From Elysia chlorotica (taxonomy: Eukaryota; Mollusca; Gastropoda; Plakobranchidae), in contig RQTK01000207.1 of assembly GCA_003991915.1 (NCBI GenBank), forward strand, positions 324,165-388,164: a stretch of 64,000 nucleotides of DNA. The letters are read 5' to 3'. A program made the position numbers and the translations under genes. Shown here piece by piece: positions 56,901-64,000 of the stretch. Each line of letters opens with the position of its first letter. The first letter of the stretch is position 1. Under the pieces are notes generated by a model. It did not search any database, had not been told where the DNA came from, and saw nothing but the letters and a program-made list of their open reading frames with translations.

Positions 56901-59900
56901 TCATTCCTTCAAGTCAGGCATAACCCACTCCCACCACAATATCTAGAACATTGCATTTCCATGTCAGTGGTGACAATTGCACAAAATTATCAGTATTTTG
57001 TTAGGAGTATCAACATTTTTTCTAATCTGAAATAGAAAGGGGGGTGACACTGGGTCTAAGCAATTGAGACCACTTTATGGAGAAAACTTTCTGGGCCCCC
57101 TGTGTCAACCAGCGTGATATGGGTAGGTGAGGCTCTTCAGTTCGTGCAAAAGAAAAACGTAGCAAGGAACGTTATGAGCATGGGACCAACCTTACTTTTT
57201 GTTATTTAAGAATTTTATCATTGTTCAATATTCAATGTAATTAAATTATAAGTAAGGTATGGCTTAATATGTCTTATGAAAATTAGAAAACACATTTTTT
57301 CTTTTGAAATGTCCCTGTCTATTTAAGACCCTTTTCTGTGACTTTCAGACTTTAAGGACAGGATCGACTTTGTGATAGCAAAATGCTTTGGCAAGAATGA
57401 GAAGTTTATAAACGCCATGAAAGAAAGCTTTGAATCTTTCATCAACCAACGCCAGAACAAGCCAGCTGAACTAATAGGTAAAACAAAGATGGAGTTACTT
57501 TTATTTGATTGGTTGATGACACTTAACTTAGGCTTAGTATCAATTTTAGGCAATTGGGAAAGCATTAAGAGCAGATTTGAAAATTTTTTTTTTTTTCTTG
57601 CACTCAATTTTAATCATCTTATATAGACTTTAGGTACTTTTTTTTAATACCCTTATCATTTAATGGAACACTTGTGTAATAAATAATAAATCTCATAGAG
57701 AATCATAGATATAATGGAGACAAGATTTCAAGTCAAACAAAAATCTATAAAATAAAAAAAAACTATTAGCATGTGTTTTACATGTGGTAACAAAGAGTAC
57801 CATTTAAAAAAAGCTTTTCTCATCTGGTTGGGAATCTTGAAATGTTTATTGAAAATGTGAAATTTCATTGCCTGGAAAGGAATTTCCCATGTTATAATTC
57901 TTTCTCACAAAATATTTTCTTTTCTCTCTCTCTCCCCCACCCCATTTCATGCACAGCCAAGTACGTTGATTCCAAACTTCGAGCTGGCAATAAGGTGAGA
58001 TAGAGCAGTTATATGTATATAGTTTTGTCAACAATAACAAGAGATAGTGACCCTTCTAATGTATGTGTTGTACACGATCAGAGAGAATTATTGGATATTA
58101 AAATTATAATAAATCAATACATAATTAACACAATTAAAATCTGAGACAACCATAGTGAATCAGGCACAAGTCAAAAATTTCAATTTTGGAGTTACTCATA
58201 GTGTGTTAAAAAGGATGAAATTCAATTTAAGATGTTGAATAACTACATCAATTCTGGAACCGGATATATTCAGCTTAATATCAAAATAAAAAAGGTAAAC
58301 ATAATAGTATTTTAAGATGTTTAAAGCTCTTGCTCAAAACTTATACTGGCGAATTATGCCTGATTTACCCTGGTTGCCTCACAAATTAATCCAGCTGTTC
58401 TGCTTTATTCTTCAAACCATTAGTAGTTTGGTGTCTTTTAACTTCTAAGTTAAATCACCAGTAAATATATTAAATGCTTTGTTTTGTTCGAGGGTAAAGT
58501 TTTATTTAATGTGGACCTGATTCAATTGTGTATCATCTTACTTATTAATTCTTAGAGTACCTTAACAATGGTATCTGTTATCACAGATCTTGATCCTAGA
58601 CAGCTAAAATAGGGAAATAATTTTTGCTTAAACTTAAAGGCTTCTCTGAATTATGTAACATCATATTCTCTCTCCCCCCCTTATGTCTTTATTCCTGTTG
58701 ATAGGAAGCAACGGAGGAAGAGTTGGAGAAACTCTTGGATAAAATTTTGGTTATCTTCAGATTCATTCACGGTGAGTTGAACATTTCCTCACACTTGGTT
58801 CTCCAGAATAAGATCAAAATGATTAAAGAAAGTAAGGTGGTGAAGGGATGACGTAGAATGACTCAATCAAGGTTTTCTTATTCTATATTTCATTTTGTTT
58901 TTTTTTTTTAATGTCATGTTTATAATAGGAATAATGCTATTGAGTTATTAAGATCACTTAGTTATAACATGACTTTGAGCCCTTTCTTAAGAAAGGTAAA
59001 TGATCTTTTCATCATCTTCGTTATTTTATTTTAAGCTTATTATAAGGAAGACAATACCAAGGAGACTCAGAATAGATTTTGTATTTGTTCATTTAAAGTA
59101 GTACTTTCTACACATTGTTTTGAAAAGAAAAAAAAAAGATTTTATTGCTTGCTTCTTGTAATTATTTATATGGGACATATTTACTTCCAGAATTTTAGGT
59201 ATAATTAGTGATAAATGATCGTCTTCTCATTATATTTTACATACAACTGTATTTTTTGTTTAGTGTGTATTATCTATTTTTAATGTAAATTGTCCCAAAA
59301 GGATTGATAAAGTAATTCTTATATTATCTTATCTTTAACCATTTCAGGGAAGGATGTATTTGAGGCTTTTTACAAAAAAGACCTGGCCAAACGTTTGCTT
59401 GTTGGTAAAAGTGCCTCAGTCGATGCTGAGAAATCCATGCTTTCCAAGCTCAAGCAAGGTTTGTTTGCACATTCTAAGTTTGGCTCTGGTCTATAGACCT
59501 TAGGGCTCTCCACTAAAAGGGGATTCTCACTTAAAATTATTTGTAAAAGTATCATTTTAAGCAAATTAAAAGGCTTTTATATATAATTTGGAACCAATCT
59601 TGGAAAATTTGATCCCGCCAGACTGCATTATTTGATAACTATATGTTTTTTCCTTTTTTTAAATTCCAAAGCTACCCAAGCATTACACAAACATTTGCTT
59701 TCTAATCTTGCCATTTTACCATTAATAATAATTTATCTTCCCTCCAAGAAATAGACCTTAGTTTGTCAATTTTTATTTTTTTTATTTTATCACTTAAGTT
59801 ACATAATTTGTATTATATACACAATGTTAGTTGCAAGAAGGAATCCATATATGTATATATATAAGTCAGGACTCTATTGATTGAAACTGTATTAGATCCA

Positions 59901-62900
59901 TATCTTGATCTGCTACACACACTGTTTTCTGTCGACAGAGTGTGGAGCTGCCTTCACCAGCAAGCTGGAGGGAATGTTCAAGGACATGGAGTTATCTAAA
60001 GATACCAGCCTCTCTTTCAGACAGGTAGGCAGCCTCTGCTGTTCTCTGGATCCTTGCATCCACTCATTCATTGCAGCCTGTCAGGGGGGCGCGGTGGTCC
60101 AGGGGTAGAACATCGGCTTCCGACGCAAAAGGTCCCGAGTTCGAATCCTGGTTGGGTCGGTGTCAGTTTAATGTGAACGGCTGAGACAGGAGTCATGGTA
60201 TCCCCGCCTTGTCTCGTGTGTGGCAGCACATAAAATTGTCAGACATCCGTCTTGGGGCCCGTCCACAAAATAGTCTATATAGTGCTGCTGTTGGACGTTA
60301 TAACCAACCCCCCCCCCGCAGCCTGTCAGATCGTAAGCGGCCTGACTTACTTGACTTAATCCTCTTCGCTCCTATAGGAGCATAGGGCTGCAACCACACT
60401 CCTCCAGCGTACTCGGTTCTGGGATGTCCTCCTCAGCTCGGCCCATGTCATTCCAGCCGCCCTGGCTTCAGCGTCCGTACTCCTCCGCCAGGTCTGTCTG
60501 GCCTGGGTGCTGTCTAATGCTGGTGTCTGACTGCTTTCAGGACATTTGCTGCTTTCACTGCCTGCCAGGCTCTTTCTCTACAGCTTTCTCTGTTTAGAGC
60601 CATGTGTGTGGAAAGACTCAGTTTTTGAGCCTCCTGTCCAGTCATTGATGTTCTCAGAATGGGAAAAGGATCAGAGTTTGATGATTAATCTTACTGCTTT
60701 ATTGTGTTTTTCACTTTCACAGAAGGCATAGGTGGCATGAACTGTTAGACACTTTGATCATGACTGTTAGTTGTTGACAAATTCACAATGAGCTATTGAT
60801 GCCTATGCAATATGTCAAAATTGGTCCGTTAAATTATAACAAGATTAAGTTTAATTAAGCAGGAAGAAATGCTGCAACCCTGATTTTGTGAATAACAAGT
60901 AACTTCTGTGATTTTCGCCTTTGCTTTCAGGTTATTTATGATTTGATCTATAACAAAATTTATGTGGTTTTGTACTTTTTTTTCCAGTAAATTGATCATG
61001 GTGAATATGCTTTATAAAAATAGCATATTTGTTCACTCCAATTTCATCTCATGTACTCTTCAGGCTTTACAACAATCAGAGTCGATTGACATGTCAGTTA
61101 ATATTCTGACGCAAGGTTTCTGGCCAGCGTACCCTGTGGTGGAGGTACACCTACCATCAGAGGTATATAATCTGAATTTTTTACAAGTTAAAATTGAACT
61201 TGGAGATTATATACATATATACATGTAAGTTAAATACAATTTTTGCAAAATACGTTCACAGGAATCAAAGGCCTCATAGTCTCTTTCATGTGTATTGAAA
61301 AAGTAATTGTGATTATCGCTTTTATTATAACTTTATTTATTTGTTTATTTTTTCAATCAAATGGCAGATGTTGCGTTTCCAAGAAGTCTTCAAAAAATTC
61401 TATCTCGGCAAACACCATGGGAGAAAGTTGCAATGGCAACCCACACTGGGTCACTGTGTGTTGAAGGCTGAATTCAATGACTACACGGTAAGGCACAGTT
61501 AGGCTCTGCACAAGCCTAGCATTATAAATTATAATAATGATAATAATAATAATTATTGTTTTAAGCATTATATAAATGAGCTAAGCCTTGAAATGGTATC
61601 AATATCTACAAATCTACAAATGGTTGATGTTGTCCCTGAGCCAAATTTTCTCAGGCCATTGCACAGTATATACTGTATGTATGTTATTTGTTCCATATGT
61701 TTACTATTTAGTGACTAGGTATAATAATACTTTGTGCTTGCATCGTTGACTTGTTGAGCCTAAAAAATAAAGCCTTGATTTTCCTTTTTCAGGCTAGGAA
61801 AGAGATCCAGGTCTCGCTAATGCAGACCCTCTGCCTTTTACTTTTCAATGATGCAGATGAGCTGTCATTCATAGACATCCAGGCTGCTACAGGCATAGGT
61901 GAGTTTAGGGGGGGTACCAATCACATACAGTGGAAATTTCTGAAAAGCAAAGTCTGATTATTGAAATTTCTCACAAACCGAATTTTGCAAGAGGATAGGT
62001 TTATTTGCTCCTCTTTGGCTCCATTAGAATAAGACTCGTACTTAAAATTCAGTTTTTCTTTTTTTTTATTCTATTACTTTCAAAGCTGGTACCACCAATT
62101 CCAAAACCATAACTAGTTTTATATTTCGCCTTTTGGTTAAACACTCTCTAAATGTGTAGGAGATTTTCTGTCGCTTTTCGCTGCTTGGTAATGGCCGATC
62201 ATTCTTGTCAAACCAATTTTGATATCATTCCACAGAACACAAATATTCTGTGGTGATATTCTCCTGAAGCTTATCTCTTACCACTGAAGAGCATTCCCAT
62301 ATAATTTGGCTACTTTCTTAGCCAGTTACATTAATGATTATACTGACAAAGATCTAACCAGTAGCTGATGAAATACGATAAACAAATTTTTGCCGTTCAT
62401 GGGTTTTGAATACTAACAAAAGTGTGATGTAACTCCACAGAGGAAGTTGAGCTTAAAAGAACTCTTCAGTCTCTGGCCTGTGGCAAAGCTCGGGTCATTT
62501 ACAAAAGCCCTAAGGTAAACACAATGGTATCCATAACCAAACCAATATTATAATTATACGCTGTTGCTTCCATGCTAATTTACTTGCACATTTGCACTTT
62601 TACAAATAAAATAATTAAGATATAAGGTGACCAAGTACTAAAGGTACATGAAATAAGCTTCAACTTAATGAGTCAAAGACTTAAATTGTTTTGTTTGTAA
62701 AGCCCTCTGACCTCACGAAGACTGGCAACCAGGTTGCCTTTTATAATATAGATATGTATGTATTTATATTTGTTAGCTTTTCATGCCCATGCTCATTATG
62801 TTAAACATACAAAAAGTCAACTAGGCTAAATATTTTATCCTTATCTGGACTAGTTTATTTTTCAATTATTACTTATATTTTTTTCTTCGACCTAAATAAT

Positions 62901-63250
62901 TCTGTGATCTACTTAACATCTAGATATGTTTTACGCATTGTACTAAAGGGGGTGTGTAAGGAATATAATTAGTGAGAACTTATTTTCGAATGTAAGGCAA
63001 GGGTTGCAAGAAACATAGTGCTGGTGCTGGATTCTTTGAAACTTAAACAAACTGAGAATGTGATATATAAGAATCCAAAGCACAAAGTAAAACTAATAAT
63101 ATTTTGTCCCCTCCCCCTTTTCCCCCCCAAATTTTCTTTTTATCTCAACAGGGCAAGGATGTTGAGGACACAGACTCTTTCAAGTTTGCAGACGACTTTA
63201 AACACAAATTGTACAGGATCAAAATTAACCAGATTCAGATGAAAGAAACG
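50662..63250 (+). CDS. CUL4: Cullin-4 (CUL4A/CUL4B orthologue), 20 exons visible, 3' end beyond window
   Basis: Scaffold of CRL4 ubiquitin ligases: the N-terminal cullin repeats bind DDB1 and the C-terminal part binds RBX1. Twenty exons join in phase into 724 codons: 50662-50941, 51377-51596, 52273-52342, 52679-52752, 52998-53160, 53574-53663, 54251-54333, 54999-55066, 55876-55994, 56299-56374, 57349-57477, 57957-57994, 58705-58771, 59348-59458, 59939-60024, 61064-61162, 61368-61487, 61793-61898, 62441-62514, 63152-63250. Near-invariant cullin-4 motifs include [67 protein letters not shown] and [11 protein letters not shown] basic KRSR patch at residue ~20 resembles an N-terminal NLS. Vertebrate paralogues are 759 (A) and 913 (B) residues; the missing ~80 residues (winged helix with the NEDD8 site) should lie beyond 64000. 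The start is the first ATG in frame with the conserved part, although an out-of-frame ATG lies 4 nt upstream. Intron 2 is AT-AC. Identity is very secure; A versus B cannot be assigned in an invertebrate. Confidence 0.97.
51377..51596 (+). CDS. CUL4: CUL4 exon 2
   Basis: Acceptor CTCTCAG/AG, codons to 166 plus 2 nt. Contains [16 protein letters not shown], the DDB1-binding first cullin repeat. No usable GT follows the coding homology; the exon ends at TTCTTGC immediately before ATATCCTTT, the 5' site of a U12 AT-AC intron. Confidence 0.93.
51597..52272 (+). other. CUL4: U12-type AT-AC intron in CUL4
   Basis: The intron starts ATATCCTTTC, an exact match to the U12 5' splice-site consensus. It has TTCCTTAAC at 52254-52262, the U12 branch-site consensus, and ends TTTGCAC 10 nt later. 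Using it fuses QFLA to [10 protein letters not shown] in frame, aligning with human QFRED-SLDSVLFLKK. No GT-AG pair gives that join. Confidence 0.9.
52273..52342 (+). CDS. CUL4: CUL4 exon 3
   Basis: Codons to 190. Encodes [20 protein letters not shown] followed by RQM; the CWQNHCRQM motif is diagnostic for cullin-4. The acceptor is AC (minor spliceosome) and the donor is ATG/GTAAGT. Confidence 0.93.
52679..52752 (+). CDS. CUL4: CUL4 exon 4
   Basis: Acceptor TTTCAG, donor TTG/GTAGGT. Encodes [17 protein letters not shown] then NSSILSIW, nearly identical to vertebrate CUL4. Confidence 0.96.
52998..53160 (+). CDS. CUL4: CUL4 exon 5
   Basis: Acceptor TTTGCAG, donor AAT/GTAAGC. Encodes [17 protein letters not shown] and [13 protein letters not shown], part of the second cullin repeat. 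Confidence 0.97.
53574..53663 (+). CDS. CUL4: CUL4 exon 6
   Basis: Acceptor CCCTTAG, donor GAG/GTGATT. Encodes [20 protein letters not shown] then [10 protein letters not shown]. Confidence 0.96.
53733..53990 (+). pseudogene. Non-LTR retrotransposon zinc-knuckle fragment
   Basis: Encodes [34 protein letters not shown] and [17 protein letters not shown]...H...C with GRYTWRH is the RT-associated zinc-binding motif of a LINE. An upstream in-frame TGA marks it as dead. In CUL4 intron 6. Confidence 0.78.
54251..54333 (+). CDS. CUL4: CUL4 exon 7
   Basis: Acceptor GTCGCAG, donor CCAG/GTATGT. Encodes [20 protein letters not shown] then LCLDQST. The exon begins GTGTCG directly after the acceptor. 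Confidence 0.95.
54999..55066 (+). CDS. CUL4: CUL4 exon 8
   Basis: Acceptor CCTTAG, donor AAAG/GTAAAC. Encodes [20 protein letters not shown] then QK, matching human LIACVEKQLLGEHLTAILQK. Confidence 0.94.
55528..55797 (-). mobile_element. SINE, old subfamily, near full length
   Basis: Diverged tail/core, an AAATTTTGAC-containing insert and a head reading GGTTTCAAACCAGG with CACCGCTTGTGCAATTGG; in CUL4 intron 8. Confidence 0.75.
55876..55994 (+). CDS. CUL4: CUL4 exon 9
   Basis: Acceptor CACACAG, donor AAG/GTGCAT. Encodes [20 protein letters not shown] then CSRVKDG, part of the third cullin repeat. Confidence 0.96.
56299..56374 (+). CDS. CUL4: CUL4 exon 10
   Basis: Acceptor CTCTAG, donor CTTG/GTGAGA. 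Encodes [20 protein letters not shown] then VQQLL. Compared with vertebrate VINPEKDK it carries about four extra residues (TSND). Confidence 0.94.
56490..57130. other. GC-richer insert in CUL4 intron 10, unidentified
   Basis: This stretch is clearly less AT-rich than the surrounding intron, without ORF or SINE similarity. It may be an unrecognised old mobile element. Confidence 0.35.
57349..57477 (+). CDS. CUL4: CUL4 exon 11
   Basis: Acceptor TTTCAG, donor ATAG/GTAAAA. Encodes [20 protein letters not shown] and later [14 protein letters not shown], the start of the cullin homology domain. Confidence 0.97.
57957..57994 (+). CDS. CUL4: CUL4 exon 12 (38-nt microexon)
   Basis: Acceptor GCACAG, donor AAG/GTGAGA. 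Encodes [13 protein letters not shown], invariant in CUL4. Phase 1 in, phase 0 out. Confidence 0.96.
58705..58771 (+). CDS. CUL4: CUL4 exon 13
   Basis: Acceptor TGATAG, donor CACG/GTGAGT. Encodes [20 protein letters not shown] then IH. Confidence 0.97.
59348..59458 (+). CDS. CUL4: CUL4 exon 14
   Basis: Acceptor ATTTCAG, donor CAAG/GTTTGT. Encodes [20 protein letters not shown] and [17 protein letters not shown], the most conserved block of cullin-4. Confidence 0.98.
59939..60024 (+). CDS. CUL4: CUL4 exon 15
   Basis: Acceptor GTCGACAG, donor ACAG/GTAGGC. Encodes [20 protein letters not shown] then [14 protein letters not shown] begins about 60 nt after the donor. Confidence 0.97.
60086..60310 (+). 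mobile_element. tRNA-derived SINE in CUL4 intron 15
   Basis: Complete apart from a ~17-bp gap after the B box; CAGCCTGTCAG occurs at both ends (60075 and 60319), a clear target-site duplication. Confidence 0.92.
60356..60510 (-). pseudogene. Non-LTR retrotransposon ORF2 tail fragment
   Basis: Open frame [20 protein letters not shown] then [20 protein letters not shown] and RSEED stop. Intact C-terminus of LINE ORF2; in CUL4 intron 15, just after a SINE. Confidence 0.8.
61064..61162 (+). CDS. CUL4: CUL4 exon 16
   Basis: Acceptor CTTCAG, donor GAG/GTATAT. Encodes [20 protein letters not shown] then [13 protein letters not shown]. Confidence 0.96.
61368..61487 (+). CDS. CUL4: CUL4 exon 17
   Basis: Acceptor TGGCAG, donor ACG/GTAAGG. 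Encodes [20 protein letters not shown] then GHCVLKAEF, matching the RBX1-binding region of the cullin homology domain. Confidence 0.97.
61793..61898 (+). CDS. CUL4: CUL4 exon 18
   Basis: Acceptor TTTTTCAG, donor ATAG/GTGAGT. Encodes [20 protein letters not shown] then [13 protein letters not shown]. Confidence 0.97.
62305..62440 (-). mobile_element. Old SINE fragment abutting CUL4 exon 19
   Basis: TAGCCAGTTACATTAATGAT, ATACTGAC...CCAGTAG, GAAATACGATAAACAAATTT and GGGTTTTGAA follow the order of the old subfamily seen at 3.1-3.4 kb. It ends at the exon's acceptor. Confidence 0.5.
62441..62514 (+). CDS. CUL4: CUL4 exon 19
   Basis: Acceptor CTCCACAG, donor AAG/GTAAAC. Encodes [20 protein letters not shown] then YKSPK. 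The sequence just upstream of the acceptor looks like an old SINE fragment. Confidence 0.96.
63152..63250 (+). CDS. CUL4: CUL4 exon 20 (last one in window)
   Basis: Acceptor CTCAACAG, donor ACG/GTAGGT. Encodes [20 protein letters not shown] then [13 protein letters not shown]. The next exon (VEEQ...TERVFQDRQ in vertebrates, leading to the neddylated lysine) is not seen before 64000. Confidence 0.96.
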
Positions 63251-63858
63251 GTAGGTTTTCAAATAGATAAGCATGATTAAAAAAAAGAAAATAATGTTAT
63301 AGTGGAAGTTTGCTTACAAAAATATAAAGCTAATTTAAACATCCTCATTTAAACATTCTAAACGTTATTTGCTAGACTGTTTGTTTTATTTTTTAATCTA
63401 GTAGTATTTTTTTAAATGACTTCTTTACCTTTTGCCACTCTTTTATAAGTTGCCACTCTTTTATAAGAAATAATCTCATTTTGAAACAAAAAGTCAAATG
63501 CATCTTATTTAAGATAGGGATCTTTAAGAGGAATCTGAGAAGTAACCAATGGAAAAATAAAAACGGCATGAATTGATCTCAAATAAATTTTGTAGCAATA
63601 GAAAAGGAGTCAGGTTGTGGCTGAGTCTTAACCAGGAAAGGGATGTATATCATGACAAGTTACCTACATGAAGACGAAATTGTGAAATGATTTTTTTAGC
63701 TCAAAGTAAGCCTAACATTTCCAGAGCTATTTTCCACCCTCATTTCAGTATTGAAGTATTCTCTAGTCAAGTTTGGGTTGTCATAAAGACTCATTTTGTG
63801 AGCTCGGTAAACTACTGGTGATTTCATTTTAGATCTCCAACATTCCACCGGTTTTTGT

Positions 63859-64000
63859 GGGGGGCGCGGTGGTCCAGAGGTAAAACATCGGCTTTCGGCG
63901 CAAAAGGTCCCGAATTTGAATCCTGGCCGTTGCGTTCCCTACTGGTTGTGTCGGTGTCAGTATAATGTGACCGGCTGAGACAGGAGTCATGGTATCCCCG
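63859..64000 (+). mobile_element. tRNA-derived SINE, cut by window end
   Basis: GGGGCGCGGTGGTCCAGAGG head through the core to GGTATCCCCG. Confidence 0.88.

Overview
This is eukaryotic nuclear DNA, about 63% AT, intron-rich and packed with short interspersed repeats. The genes, the AT-rich introns and the dominant tRNA-derived SINE point to a lophotrochozoan, most likely a mollusc and perhaps a gastropod. The organism assignment is an inference; the gene identifications rest on protein motifs read directly from the sequence.

Region 1 to about 26.6 kb holds no gene I can defend. It is repeat-rich intergenic DNA: (GA)n/(CT)n microsatellites, poly-C runs, about 19 copies of one SINE family, a nine-copy ~110-bp minisatellite (12.97-13.96 kb), a direct duplication of ~1.25 kb (15.4-16.7 and 17.3-18.6 kb), several smaller local duplications, a 59-bp palindrome at 7.1 kb and one 397-base assembly gap (10317-10713) inside a GA tract. 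At 26.65-27.2 kb there is a CpG-richer patch with a CRE, a YY1-like site and a possible first exon on the minus strand.

The right half carries three conserved genes. (i) PELP1 (minus, 31500-40377): 15 exons that join in phase and give the RIX1/NUC202-type nuclear scaffold protein of ribosome biogenesis; its usual N-terminal part is not found. (ii) DNAJC17 (minus, 46084-47755): two exons encoding an HSP40-type J domain plus an RRM-like domain. A 55-bp insertion breaks the frame of exon 1, and the last exon lies in a ~2.5-kb tandem duplication (41.27-46.51 kb) that leaves a second open copy of the C-terminal coding sequence downstream. (iii) CUL4 (plus, 50662 to beyond 63250): 20 exons giving 724 codons of cullin-4; the C-terminal winged-helix/neddylation exons lie beyond the window. 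DNAJC17 and CUL4 are divergent, with 2.9 kb between start codons.

The most striking feature is the second CUL4 intron (51597-52272). It starts ATATCCTTT, contains TTCCTTAAC and ends CAC, all textbook signals of a U12-type AT-AC intron, and only that splice restores the conserved cullin sequence. DNAJC17 is a splicing-associated factor, CUL4 the scaffold of CRL4 ubiquitin ligases, and PELP1 part of the rixosome/5FMC complex; they look like neighbouring housekeeping genes rather than a pathway cluster. Remnants of at least three non-LTR retrotransposon types lie in introns and between genes.
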